Of a stretch of DNA of 55,690 nucleotides, positions 26,134 to 34,261 are shown in pieces. A program made the position numbers and the translations under genes. Source of the DNA: Kofleriaceae bacterium (lineage in GTDB: Bacteria; Myxococcota_A; Polyangia; Haliangiales; Haliangiaceae); the NCBI GenBank assembly GCA_013368795.1, contig JABFXX010000293.1:1-55690 (forward strand). Reading direction: 5' to 3'. The number at the start of each line of letters is the position of its first letter. Within the stretch, counting starts at the first letter, position 1. The notes beneath the pieces were generated by a model, which ran no database searches, was not told the DNA's origin, and saw only the letters and a list, made by a program, of their open reading frames with translations.

Positions 26134-27513
26134 GTGGCCCCCGAGACATTCGGGCCGTACACGGTGTACGAGCAGATCGGGATCGGCGGGATGGCGACAG
26201 TCCACCGCGCCGAGACGCGTGGCGTTGCGGGGTTTCGCAAGCAGGTCGCGCTCAAGCGAATGCTGCCGAGCGTCGCCGCGGACGCGAATCTCGTGCAGTC
26301 CTTCATTCGCGAGGCGAGGCTCGCGAGCCACCTGCGCCACGCGAACGTCGCGCAGACCTACGACCTCGGCAAGGTCGGCGACATCTACTTCATCGCGATG
26401 GAGCTCGTGCCCGGGCGCACGCTGCGCCACGTGCTCAAGCACTGCGCCGCGCTCGGCGTCCACATGCCGCTCGCGATGGCGCTGAACATCGTCAACCAGA
26501 TCGCGGATGCGCTCGACTACGCCCACAACCTCTGCGACGAGAGCGGCGCGCCGCTCGGCATCATCCATCGCGACGTCTCGCCGTCGAACATCATCGTCAG
26601 CGAGGGCGGCATCGTGAAGCTGATCGACTTCGGCATCGCGAAGGCGGCATCCAGTGGCGGGCAGACGCTGTCGGGCACGGTGAAGGGCAAGTTCAGCTAC
26701 ATGGCGCCCGAGTACCTGCTCGACGGCAAGCTCGACGCCCGCGCCGATCTGTTCGCGCTCGGCGTGATCGCGCACGAGCTGCTCGTCGGCAAGCCGCTGT
26801 TCCAGGGCCGCGACGACATGGAGACGCTGTTCCGGATCCGCGACCTCGTCGTCGCTCCGCCGTCACGCGTGAACCGCGAGGTGCCCGCGGAGATCGACGC
26901 GATCATCATGACTGCGCTCGATCGCGATCCCGAGAAGCGATGGCAGCGCGCGTCGGCGATGCGCATGGCGCTCACGCACGAGACGATGAAGCTCGGGCTC
27001 GTCGCCCACAACACGCAGGTGCTCGACTGGATCGACTGGGCGTTCGAGCAGACGCCGGTCGACGATGACGCGCCGGAGATCTCGATCTCGAGCCACACGA
27101 CCGAGCGGCCGGCACCGCGCGCGAGCGAGCCTCCGGCGGCGAGGCCGAGCCTGCCGACGGTCAACGTCCGCCCGCAGTCGCCGTCGCAGCCGCCGCGCAG
27201 CGCGCTTCACGAGGCGGCGACGGTGATGTATCCGAACGGCATTCCGCCGGCCGACCCGCACGGCGAGCGCACGGTGTCCTACCCCGACGGCTTGCCACCG
27301 CTCGTTCCACCGAGCGGCGCGCGCACGCAGCCGTTCATGCCGCAGCAGCCCGCGCCAAGGCCGACGCTCCTCGGCGTCGGGCCCGACGCTCAGCGAACCT
27401 CCGCCCAGCCTGTCGTCGTGCCCGCGCCCGTCGGTAATCCATACATCCTCGGCGTTTTGGTGTTGATCGCAGCCGGGGCAGCGGCAGCCGTGGTTTACTT
27501 CGCGATGCCGTAA
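26134..27513 (+). CDS. Transmembrane Ser/Thr protein kinase
   Basis: 459 residues from GTG. Kinase domain about residues 8-275: IGIGGMATVHRAE, ATP-binding Lys41 in VALKRM, catalytic HRDVSPSN with Asp147, DFG at 165-167, and TVKGKFSYMAPEYL. All catalytic elements are present. A Pro-rich linker of roughly 130 residues contains two related motifs, MYPNGIPPADPHGERT and YPDGLPPLVPP. The protein ends in a single membrane helix (YILGVLVLIAAGAAAAVVYF) with almost nothing after it, so it is tail-anchored with the kinase in the cytoplasm. The stop TAA is directly followed by the ATG of the asparaginase-like gene. Substrate unknown; the next two genes are the natural candidates for partners. Confidence 0.93.
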   Translation: MAPETFGPYTVYEQIGIGGMATVHRAETRGVAGFRKQVALKRMLPSVAADANLVQSFIREARLASHLRHANVAQTYDLGKVGDIYFIAMELVPGRTLRHVLKHCAALGVHMPLAMALNIVNQIADALDYAHNLCDESGAPLGIIHRDVSPSNIIVSEGGIVKLIDFGIAKAASSGGQTLSGTVKGKFSYMAPEYLLDGKLDARADLFALGVIAHELLVGKPLFQGRDDMETLFRIRDLVVAPPSRVNREVPAEIDAIIMTALDRDPEKRWQRASAMRMALTHETMKLGLVAHNTQVLDWIDWAFEQTPVDDDAPEISISSHTTERPAPRASEPPAARPSLPTVNVRPQSPSQPPRSALHEAATVMYPNGIPPADPHGERTVSYPDGLPPLVPPSGARTQPFMPQQPAPRPTLLGVGPDAQRTSAQPVVVPAPVGNPYILGVLVLIAAGAAAAVVYFAMP

Positions 27514-28026
27514 ATGAAGAAACGCCGGATCGCGCTGATCTCGACGGGCGGAACCATCGAGAAGACCTACGACGAGCTCTCGGGCGTGCTCGCCAACCAA
27601 GTTTCCGTACTCGACGTCATGCTCGCATCGCTCGAGCTCCGAGGGGTCGAAGTCCAGCGCGTCGCGCTGATGAACAAGGACAGCCTCGAGATGGACGCCG
27701 ACGATCACACGCTGATCGCCGAGACCGCGGCGCGGATGGCGCGCGCGACCAACGGCGTCGTCGTCGTCCACGGTACCGATCGGCTCGCCGTCTCGGGCGA
27801 ACGCGTCGTCGAGCTTGCAGGCACGCCGACGACACCGATCGTGTTCACGGGTGCGATGCGACCATACGAGCTGCGATCGACCGACGCGCTCCAGAACCTC
27901 ACCGAGGCGCTGCTCGCCGTGCAGATCCTGCCACCGGGAGTCTACGTCGCGATGCACAATCAGGTGCTGCAGTTCCCCGGCGTCAAGAAGGATCGCAGCG
28001 CCGGGACGTTCGTGAAGGAAGGCTGA
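27514..28026 (+). CDS. Single-domain (half-length) L-asparaginase-like protein
   Basis: 170 residues, about half of a normal asparaginase (about 330). It contains only the N-terminal domain. Catalytic residues of that domain are present: Thr14 in ISTGGTIEKTYD, Ser57 in NKDS, Thr88-Asp89 in VVHGTDRLAVSG, the TGAMRP loop, and Lys in GVKKDRSAGTF near the end. Full-length enzymes take a further active-site residue from the C-terminal domain of a neighbouring subunit, which is missing here. The stop is followed at once by the next gene, so this is not a recent truncation. It could be a minimal hydrolase, an amide-ligand sensor for the flanking kinases, or a relative of short asparaginase-like proteins. 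The start abuts the kinase stop with zero spacing. Confidence 0.85.
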   Translation: MKKRRIALISTGGTIEKTYDELSGVLANQVSVLDVMLASLELRGVEVQRVALMNKDSLEMDADDHTLIAETAARMARATNGVVVVHGTDRLAVSGERVVELAGTPTTPIVFTGAMRPYELRSTDALQNLTEALLAVQILPPGVYVAMHNQVLQFPGVKKDRSAGTFVKEG

Positions 28027-29127
28027 TTGTCAGAGCTCGGTCCCATCTTGCCCGCACTGCTCGACGCGCTCGACGCGTCCGGTGTCGGCGTGATGGTGGT
28101 CGCGTTCCGCGGAGGCGTCGCCGAGAAGACGTACGTCAACGAATCGCTCGCGAGGAGCGTCGGCTACACGACCGCCGACCTGCGCGCGAAAACGCTCTGG
28201 CACGTCGTGGCTCCCGACCAGCAGGCCACGATCGCGAACACGTTCGCGCGGCTCGCGGCCGATCCAACCGCCCCTCTTCCGACCGCCGTCGAGGTCACGT
28301 TCATTCACCGCGATGGCCACAGGCTCGTCGCCGAGGTCGGCGGTGCGCGCATGCACATCCCCGACGGCCTCGCGTTCGTGTTCATCGTCCGCGACATGAG
28401 CCTGCACCGCCAGCAGCTCTCGCTGCTCGAGGCCGATCGCCTCGCGCTCGTCGGTGCCCTCGCCTCGGGCTTCGCGCACGAGACGAACAACCCGCTCACG
28501 TCGGTCCTCCTCAACCTTCGCTCGCTGCGCAAGCTCACCGTCGCCAACATGGCCGACATGGCGCAGAGCTCCGCGCTGCGCTGCCTCGACGACATCACGA
28601 CCGGCGCCGAGCGGATCGCGAGCAACGTGCGCGCACTGCAGACGCTCGCGACGCGCAGCGCGACGCAGTCGATCGACCTCGCATCCGTCGTGTCCTCGGC
28701 ACTCCGCCTCGCCGCGCCGACGCTCGAGCCGCGCGCCCACGTGATCCGTCAGATCTTCCCCGTCGCGCCGGTCGCCGGCGAGGAAGCACGCATCGGCCAG
28801 GCCGTGCTCGCGATGCTGCTGTTCTCGAGCTCCGGGTTCGACAGCGAGATGGCCGCGGCGACGAACCGCATCATCGTCGCGGTCGAGGAGCGTGCCGGCT
28901 CCGTCGTCGTCGAGGTCTCCGATAACGGGCGCGACCTGACCGCCGAGGAGACGCAGCACGCGTTCGATCCGTTCTTCCGCTCGTCGGTGCGCGGTGCTGG
29001 CGTCGGCGTCGGCCTCGGCGTCGCGCGCTCGGTCGCGGTCACGCTCGGCGGCGAGGTCGCGCTCTCCCGGCGAGGCGGCGGCGGCGCGGTGATCACGATG
29101 CGCCTGCCGCCCGCGCCGCAGAGCTAG
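28027..29127 (+). CDS. PAS-domain sensor histidine kinase with degenerate ATP-binding N-box
   Basis: 366 residues with a TTG start that follows the asparaginase stop directly. PAS domain about residues 8-125 (VNESLARSVGYTTADLRAKTL; VEVTFIHRDGHRLVAEVG). HisKA-type region with His151 in GFAHETNNPLTSVLLN. The HATPase region is recognisable by SDNGRDLTAEE, HAFDPFF and GVGLGVARSVAVTLGG. However, the N-box reads VLAMLLFSSSGFD, where NLxxNA is expected, so the Mg-ATP-binding Asn is missing, and the G1 box lacks its second Gly. Phosphotransfer may be weak or lost. No membrane segments. Last gene of the three-gene cassette. Its stop overlaps the convergent membrane-protein gene by four bases. Confidence 0.88.
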   Translation: MSELGPILPALLDALDASGVGVMVVAFRGGVAEKTYVNESLARSVGYTTADLRAKTLWHVVAPDQQATIANTFARLAADPTAPLPTAVEVTFIHRDGHRLVAEVGGARMHIPDGLAFVFIVRDMSLHRQQLSLLEADRLALVGALASGFAHETNNPLTSVLLNLRSLRKLTVANMADMAQSSALRCLDDITTGAERIASNVRALQTLATRSATQSIDLASVVSSALRLAAPTLEPRAHVIRQIFPVAPVAGEEARIGQAVLAMLLFSSSGFDSEMAAATNRIIVAVEERAGSVVVEVSDNGRDLTAEETQHAFDPFFRSSVRGAGVGVGLGVARSVAVTLGGEVALSRRGGGGAVITMRLPPAPQS

Positions 29128-29549
29128 TCTTCGTCGTCGGCGGAGCGCTTGCGCTTGCGCGGCTCCATCGGCATCACGGACCGCGCGACGAGACCGAGGC
29201 CGCCGACGAGCAGGATCAGCATCACGAGCGTGTTGAACAGGCTCGTCTGCTGAAAGTGGATGTCGAGGTTCACGATGACGCCGGCGAGGATGAACAGCGC
29301 GCCGATGCCGGTGAGGAACCGGCCGACGAACGACTTGCCGTCGAAGAACAAGATGCCGATGCCGAACAGCATCGGGATGAGCGTGATACCGAAGCTCCGC
29401 CCATATCCGCCGAGGAACCCGAAGTTCCAGAACCCGCCATGCACCGTGACCTGGTTCATGAGCAGGTAACCGCCGACGGCGATCATGATCAGGCCGAGCA
29501 GGAATGCGCGCATCCCACCCGGCGTGCCCCCCACGTTGTTCATGTCCAT
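29124..29549 (-). CDS. Small membrane protein (LiaF/DUF5668-like topology)
   Basis: 141 residues from the ATG at 29549. Four hydrophobic segments: AFLLGLIMIAVGGYLLMNQ, SFGITLIPMLFGIGILFF, FLTGIGALFILAGVIVNL and NTLVMLILLVGGLGLVARSV. The tail is basic (EPRKRKRSADDED). The layout of paired short helices with Gly-rich turns is like small LiaF/DUF5668-type membrane proteins, but no diagnostic motif is visible, so function is unknown. It lies downstream of the ABC-F gene on the same strand (53 bases) and converges on the PAS kinase gene. Confidence 0.75.
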   Translation of the reverse strand: MDMNNVGGTPGGMRAFLLGLIMIAVGGYLLMNQVTVHGGFWNFGFLGGYGRSFGITLIPMLFGIGILFFDGKSFVGRFLTGIGALFILAGVIVNLDIHFQQTSLFNTLVMLILLVGGLGLVARSVMPMEPRKRKRSADDED

Positions 29550-29602
29550 CTTGTACTGGACAACATGCGTCGTCGTGTCAGGCGACGCAAGAGGGATTCG
29601 GA

Positions 29603-31219
29603 CTACGCGCGCATGCCGGGCGCTTCGCGGCCCGTCGACGACACGTACTCGTCGTAGTTGCCGCCGTAGACGCGCGAGCCACTCGGCGAGAGCTCGAGCA
29701 CGCGCGTCGCGAGCGCCGAGAGGAACTGGCGATCGTGCGAGACGAAGATCAGCGTGCCCTCGTAGTCGGCGAGCGCCTTCACGAGCGCGCGCTTCGTCGC
29801 GATGTCGAGGTGGTTCGTCGGCTCGTCGAGGACGAGCAGGTTCGGCGCGTCGTAGAGCAGCTTCGCGAGCGCGACGCGCGCCTTCTCGCCGCCCGACAGC
29901 ACGCTGATCGGCTTGAACACGTCGTCGTCGTGGAACCCGAACGCGCCGGCGAGGCTGCGCAGCGTTCCCTGGTTCGCGCTCGGTGCGTGCTCCTGCAGCT
30001 CCTCGAGCACGGTGCGGTCGCTGCCGAGCAGGTCCATCACGTGCTGCGCGTAGTAGCCCATCGTGACCGAGGCACCGATCGTCGCGGCACCTGCATCGGG
30101 CGCGAGCGCGCCAGCGATCATCTTGAGCAGCGTCGACTTGCCGGCGCCGTTCTCGCCCATCACCGCCCACCGCTCCTTGCGGCGCACGGTGAGCGTCAGG
30201 TTGTCGTGGACGACGCGCGTGCCGTAGGCCTTGCGCAGGCCCTCCATGCGCACGACGTCGTCGCCGGAGCGCGGCGGCACGCGGAAGTCGAAGCTCTTCT
30301 CGACGAACCGGCGCGGCTCGGCGATCTTCTCGATCTTGTCGAGCTTCTTCAGGCGGCTCTGGACCTGCGCGGCCTTCGCGACGTGCGTCTTGAACCGCTC
30401 GATGAACCGGCTCTCCTTCGCGAGCATCGCCTGCTGGCGCGCGTACTCCGCCTCGCGGCGCTCCGCCTCGATCTTGCGGGCCTGCTCGTAGAAGTCGTAG
30501 TTGCCGCCGTAGGTGCGAAGCGCGCCGCCGTCGATCTCGACGATCTTCTTGACGACGCGGTTCATGATCTCCTTGTCGTGACACGTCATCACGACGGTCC
30601 CCGCGTAGTCGCGAAGGAACGTCTCGAGCCACAGGATCGACTCGATATCGAGGTAGTTCGTCGGCTCGTCGAGCAGCAGCAGCTCGGGCTTCGCGAGCAG
30701 GATCTGGGCGAGCGCGACGCGCATCTTCCAGCCGCCCGACAGCGTGCTGACGTCGTTTGCCATCTGCTCCTGGTGGAAGCCGAGGCCGTTCAGGATCTCC
30801 TGCGCGCGCGCCTCGAGCTCGTAGCCGCCGAGGTCCTGGTAGCGCGACTGCACCTCGCCGAACCTCGTGACGACGTCGTCGAGGTCGTCGCCCGGGTTCT
30901 CGAGCTTCGCGGTCAGCACGGCGAGCTCGTCGGCGAGCGTCGCGACCTCGCCGGCGCCGGCGCACGTCTCGGCGAGGATCGACCGGCCGCGCAGGTCGCC
31001 GACGTCCTGGCGGAAGTAGCCGACCGTCAGCTTGCGCGGCTTCTCGACGTTGCCGTCGTCCGGCGCGTCCTCGCCGACGATGAGGCGGAACACGGTGCTC
31101 TTGCCGGCGCCGTTGGGGCCGACGAGCCCGACCTTCTCGCCGGGGTTGATCTGAAACGAGGCGTCGACGAACAGGATCTGTCCGCCGTACTGCTTGGTCA
31201 CCGAGGAGAACGCGATCAC
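29603..31219 (-). CDS. ABC-F family ATPase (ribosome-associated)
   Basis: 538 residues from GTG. Two ABC cassettes and no membrane domain. First: Walker A GPNGAGKST, signature TLSGGWKMRV, Walker B LLLLDEPTNYLD. Second: Walker A GENGAGKST, signature VLSGGEKARV, Walker B LLVLDEPTNHLD. Between them is the long charged linker (about 245-310, FIERFKTHVAKAAQVQSRLKKLDKIEKI) that reaches the ribosomal P-site region in this family. Both catalytic Glu are intact. ABC-F proteins act on stalled ribosomes or protect them from antibiotics. The housekeeping type (Uup, EttA or YbiT-like) cannot be settled by eye. RsgA, another ribosome factor, is 46 bases upstream on the same strand. Confidence 0.93.
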   Translation of the reverse strand: MIAFSSVTKQYGGQILFVDASFQINPGEKVGLVGPNGAGKSTVFRLIVGEDAPDDGNVEKPRKLTVGYFRQDVGDLRGRSILAETCAGAGEVATLADELAVLTAKLENPGDDLDDVVTRFGEVQSRYQDLGGYELEARAQEILNGLGFHQEQMANDVSTLSGGWKMRVALAQILLAKPELLLLDEPTNYLDIESILWLETFLRDYAGTVVMTCHDKEIMNRVVKKIVEIDGGALRTYGGNYDFYEQARKIEAERREAEYARQQAMLAKESRFIERFKTHVAKAAQVQSRLKKLDKIEKIAEPRRFVEKSFDFRVPPRSGDDVVRMEGLRKAYGTRVVHDNLTLTVRRKERWAVMGENGAGKSTLLKMIAGALAPDAGAATIGASVTMGYYAQHVMDLLGSDRTVLEELQEHAPSANQGTLRSLAGAFGFHDDDVFKPISVLSGGEKARVALAKLLYDAPNLLVLDEPTNHLDIATKRALVKALADYEGTLIFVSHDRQFLSALATRVLELSPSGSRVYGGNYDEYVSSTGREAPGMRA

Positions 31220-31265
31220 GGGCGCGTTCGTATAGCACGACCCGGCTTCATCGCCGGCTCAGAGG

Positions 31266-32342
31266 TTATCTGTCGTCTTCCGGCTTGCCCGGGCGCGGTG
31301 CGTACTTCTTTGCCTTCGCCCTGCGGGTCTCCTCGAGCCGGCGCGCCGCCTGCTGCTTCACCGCGCCGGTCGCGCGCTCGTCGGAGAGCTTGTGGAAGCT
31401 CGCGAGCCGCTGCGGGGCGAGCGTGCCCGCCTCGACGGCCGCACGGACCGCGCAGCCGGGCTCCTTGCGGTGCTTGCAGTCGCTGAACTTGCACTGCTCG
31501 GCGAGCGCGGCGATGTCCTCGAACGTCGTCTCCTCCTCGCCCTCCTCGATCCATTGCGCGAGCTCGCGCATGCCGGGCGTGTCGATCCAGAGGCCGTACG
31601 GCGTCAGGAATAGCTGGCGCCGGGTCGTCGTGTGGCGGCCGCGGTCGTCCTCGCGGATCGGCTGCGTCAGCTGCGTCGCCTCGCCGAGCAGCGCGTTCAA
31701 GAGCGACGACTTGCCGACGCCCGAGCTGCCGAGCAGCACCGCGGTTCGGCCCGGCCCGCACAGCGCGCGAGCCGCGTCGAGGCCGGCACCGGTGATCGAC
31801 GACACCGCGAGCACCGGCGCGCCCGGCGCGACGTCGCGCAGCTTCGCGAGCAACGCGTCCGGATCGTCGACGAGATCGAGCTTGCTGAGCACGAGCGCCG
31901 GCGCGATGCCGCCATCGCGCAGAAGGCCGAGGTAGCGGTCGAGCCGCGCCGGCGACAGGTCGCTGTTCGCGCTCGTCATGACGATGCCGATATCGACATT
32001 GGCCGCGACCGGCTGCGGCTGCGTCGCCTCGCCCGCCGCCTTGCGCACGAGGAAGCTGCGCCGCGGCAGGATGTGACGGATCACGCCGGCGCCCTTGCCA
32101 AGGGCTGCATCGGCCCAGCGCTCGGCGAGGATCCAGTCGCCCACGGTCGGTAGCGCGCGCTTGTCCTGCGCGCGGTTGTACGCACGCCCCGTCAGCTCGA
32201 CCCATGCGACGTGCTCGCCGTCGGTCGCGTGATACGCGCCGCGGTGCTCGGCCATGATCCGCAGCGGGCTCAGCTCCGCCTGCGCGTCGACCGCGCGCCT
32301 CGCCTCCTCCCAACCGTCATTCCAGCCGAGATCCTTCAGCAC
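31266..32342 (-). CDS. rsgA: Ribosome small-subunit maturation GTPase RsgA
   Basis: 358 residues from GTG. The circularly permuted GTPase order is visible: the OB-fold N-terminus comes first, then G4 (LSKLDL), G5-like VLAVSSITGAGL, G1 LLGSSGVGKSSLLNALLG, the switch Thr in RHTTTRRQLFLTPYG and G3 IDTPGMREL. The C-terminal zinc site reads CKFSDCKHRKEPGC. It helps late 30S assembly in the cytoplasm. Length and motifs match the family. It is the upstream gene of the pair with the ABC-F ATPase and diverges from the thioesterase pair. Confidence 0.96.
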   Translation of the reverse strand: MLKDLGWNDGWEEARRAVDAQAELSPLRIMAEHRGAYHATDGEHVAWVELTGRAYNRAQDKRALPTVGDWILAERWADAALGKGAGVIRHILPRRSFLVRKAAGEATQPQPVAANVDIGIVMTSANSDLSPARLDRYLGLLRDGGIAPALVLSKLDLVDDPDALLAKLRDVAPGAPVLAVSSITGAGLDAARALCGPGRTAVLLGSSGVGKSSLLNALLGEATQLTQPIREDDRGRHTTTRRQLFLTPYGLWIDTPGMRELAQWIEEGEEETTFEDIAALAEQCKFSDCKHRKEPGCAVRAAVEAGTLAPQRLASFHKLSDERATGAVKQQAARRLEETRRAKAKKYAPRPGKPEDDR

Positions 32343-32412
32343 GTCACACGCTCAGCTCGGAGACGAGTGCGAAGTACCAGGTAGGGATCGGCGCGCGGCC
32401 CATGCGGGGTCC

Positions 32413-32418
32413 TATAAT
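32413..32418 (+). promoter_or_regulatory. Consensus -10 (TATAAT) for the thioesterase pair
   Basis: A perfect TATAAT lies eight bases before the ATG at 32427 in an otherwise GC-rich gap. Transcription would start one or two bases before the ATG, so the message is effectively leaderless. No -35 or Shine-Dalgarno is visible. Confidence 0.6.
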
Positions 32419-32426
32419 GTGGCCGC

Positions 32427-32879
32427 ATGGCGAGCGATGACAATGACAAGATCAGGGTCTCGCGGGGGTTCATCGACGGGATCCCGCACAATCGCGCGCT
32501 CGGCATGAAGGTCGTCGAGATGCGCCGTTCGGAGGCCACGTTCGAGCTCCCGTACGACGAAAAGCTCGTCGGAAATCCCGATACCGGCGTCCTCCACGGA
32601 GGCGCGATCACCGCGCTCGTCGACGCGTGCTCGGGCGCCTCGGTGTTTGCCGCGCTCACCGACTGGAAGCCGATCGCGACGCTCGACCTCCGCATCGACT
32701 ACCTGCGCGGCGGCGACGTCGGCCGTGCGATCAGGTGCCGCGCGCACTGCTACCGCCTCACGCGCAACGTCGCGTTCACGCGTGCGGTCGCATTCCACGA
32801 CGACGAGGCCGATCCGATCGCGACGTCGATGGGCACGTTCATGCTTGGCACCAAGCCCGGCGGGAGCAAGAAGTCGTGA
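32427..32879 (+). CDS. Hotdog-fold thioesterase (PaaI family)
   Basis: 150 residues. The PaaI-type motif is TGVLHGGAITALVDACSGASVF, with the catalytic Asp and the HGG loop. KPIATLDLRIDYLRGG and the AHCYRLTRNVAFTRAVAF strands complete the hotdog fold. It should hydrolyse acyl- or aryl-CoA thioesters; the substrate is not readable. The last base pair of codons overlaps the next thioesterase start (GTGA), so the two are translated together and may form a heteromer. A consensus -10 lies just upstream. Confidence 0.9.
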   Translation: MASDDNDKIRVSRGFIDGIPHNRALGMKVVEMRRSEATFELPYDEKLVGNPDTGVLHGGAITALVDACSGASVFAALTDWKPIATLDLRIDYLRGGDVGRAIRCRAHCYRLTRNVAFTRAVAFHDDEADPIATSMGTFMLGTKPGGSKKS

Positions 32880-33316
32880 CGCTCGTCGAGAAGCTGTCCG
32901 CCGCGAAGGCCTCGGGCGACTTCCAGGCGCTGTTCGATCTTGTCCCGTACTCGAAGTTCCTCGGCCTGTCCGCGCGCCTCGACGAAGGCGAGCTGATCAC
33001 GACGATGAAGTACGCCGATCATCTGATCGGCAACCCGACGCTGCCCGCGCTTCACGGCGGCACGCTGGGCGCGCTGCTCGAGTCGGCGGCGATCTTCGAG
33101 CTGCTGTGGCGCGCCGAGACGATCGTGCTGCCGAAGACGATCACGCTGACCGTCGACTACCTACGTTCCGGCGGCCCGAAGGACACGTACGCGCGCAGCA
33201 CGGTGACGCGCCACGGCCGCCGCGTCGCGAACGTGCGCGTCGAGGCGTGGCAGGACGATCGCAACGCGCCGGTCGCGACCGCGCACGCGATCTTCCTCGT
33301 GATGCGAGAAGCCTAG
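32876..33316 (+). CDS. Second hotdog-fold thioesterase (PaaI-like)
   Basis: 146 residues from a GTG that overlaps the previous stop. It shows the same fold with PALHGGTLGALLESAAIFELLW and TITLTVDYLRSGGPKDTYARS. The acidic residue after HGG is Glu rather than Asp, a switch also seen between thioesterase subfamilies. It is a diverged paralogue of the upstream gene, and the pair probably assembles as a mixed hotdog dimer or tetramer. A stem-loop follows 17 bases after the stop. Confidence 0.88.
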   Translation: MTLVEKLSAAKASGDFQALFDLVPYSKFLGLSARLDEGELITTMKYADHLIGNPTLPALHGGTLGALLESAAIFELLWRAETIVLPKTITLTVDYLRSGGPKDTYARSTVTRHGRRVANVRVEAWQDDRNAPVATAHAIFLVMREA

Positions 33317-33332
33317 GGCCATGATCGTGGCC

Positions 33333-33353
33333 GTGATCGTGGAGGACGATCAC
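33333..33353. terminator. Stem-loop between convergent genes (possible bidirectional terminator)
   Basis: GTGATCGT, loop GGAGG, ACGATCAC: a perfect eight-base stem placed 17 bases after the thioesterase stop and 65 bases after the stop of the convergent glyoxalase-fold gene. No T-tract follows on either strand, so it would be a weak intrinsic terminator or an RNA-stabilising hairpin. The rest of the 101-base gap shows nothing recognisable. Confidence 0.4.
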
Positions 33354-33417
33354 AGCGTCCGAGCCGAACGCTCCAGATCGAGCGCTCGCCCACCACGTCG
33401 ACGTCAAACGATGTCGA

Positions 33418-33807
33418 TCACGTCGGCTGATACAGCTGGATCAAGTTGCCGCACGTGTCGGCGAACACCGCGATCTTCACCGCGCCCATCGGCGTCGGTT
33501 TCTGCGTGAACGCGACGCCGAGCTTCTCGAGCCGGGCGTGCTCGACCTCGAGGTCGTCGACCTCGAACGCGGTCAGCGGAATGCTCTGATCGAACATCGC
33601 CTGCTGGAACGCCTTGCCCGCCGGATTCGCGTTCGGCTCGAGCGTCAGCTCGAGATCGTCGCGGCCCGGCGCGGTCACCGTGATCCAGCGATACTCGCCA
33701 CCGACGGGGAAGTCCTGCTTCTTCTGGAACCCGAGCACGTCCGTGTAGAACGCCAGCGCCTTTGCCTGGTCGTCGACCATGATGCTCGTGAGCTTGATCT
33801 TGATCAT
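33418..33807 (-). CDS. VOC/glyoxalase-fold protein
   Basis: 129 residues from an ATG that overlaps the AraC stop (ATGA). The fold starts KLTSIMVDDQAKALAFYTDVLGF, the standard VOC opening, followed by YRWITVTAP, FEVDDLEVEHARLEKLGVAFTQKP and the end motif FADTCGNLIQLYQP. The C-terminal metal-ligand Glu seen in glyoxalase I is replaced in NLIQLYQ by Gln, so a metal enzyme role is doubtful and small-molecule binding is possible. Coupling to an AraC regulator is a common arrangement for this subfamily. Confidence 0.9.
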   Translation of the reverse strand: MIKIKLTSIMVDDQAKALAFYTDVLGFQKKQDFPVGGEYRWITVTAPGRDDLELTLEPNANPAGKAFQQAMFDQSIPLTAFEVDDLEVEHARLEKLGVAFTQKPTPMGAVKIAVFADTCGNLIQLYQPT

Positions 33808-34259
33808 GCGGGGACACCTTGCCGTGCCTGGCCGCTGCGCGCTTCTTGGAAATTGCGAAACGCACCGGCGGGCAGCGCGTACATCATCGACAGGCAGCCG
33901 CGATAGACAAAGCTCGTCCTGACCTGGACGAGCAGCCGGCGGTACGCGGACGGCACGACGCCGATGCGCCGCGCGAACAGCTGGCTGAAGCTGCCGACGC
34001 TCGAGAAGCCGACGGTCATGCACGCCTCGGTGACGCTGGCACCGGCGGCGAGCAGCTGCTTCGCGCGATCGAGCCGGGCGCGCGTGCGGTACTGGTGCGG
34101 CGTCTCGCCGAACAGAGCGTCGAACTGGCGGATGAAGTGATACTGCGAGATGCCGACGTCGCGCGCGATCGTCGCGAGCGGTCGCGGCGCCTCCTCGTCG
34201 AGCTCGAGCAGCTCGCGAGCCCGCCGCAGGCGCCTGAGCGATGCGCGATCGATCAGCAT
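33804..34259 (-). CDS. AraC-family regulator, DNA-binding domain only
   Basis: 151 residues. Two helix-turn-helix motifs: [23 protein letters not shown] and [36 protein letters not shown], the second being the strongly conserved AraC signature. There is no N-terminal sensing domain, and a C-terminal extension of about 35 residues follows. Its stop overlaps the VOC gene start. Its start is two bases after the hemerythrin stop, so hemerythrin, regulator and VOC protein form one operon divergent from the copper ATPase. The inducer, if any, may be bound by the VOC partner (inference). Confidence 0.9.
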   Translation of the reverse strand: MLIDRASLRRLRRARELLELDEEAPRPLATIARDVGISQYHFIRQFDALFGETPHQYRTRARLDRAKQLLAAGASVTEACMTVGFSSVGSFSQLFARRIGVVPSAYRRLLVQVRTSFVYRGCLSMMYALPAGAFRNFQEARSGQARQGVPA

Positions 34260-34261
34260 GG

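Noticed and set aside
27514..28026. Asparaginase gene broken by a frameshift
   Set aside because: The next gene begins directly after the stop and codes for a PAS kinase; no C-terminal asparaginase sequence is found in any frame downstream.
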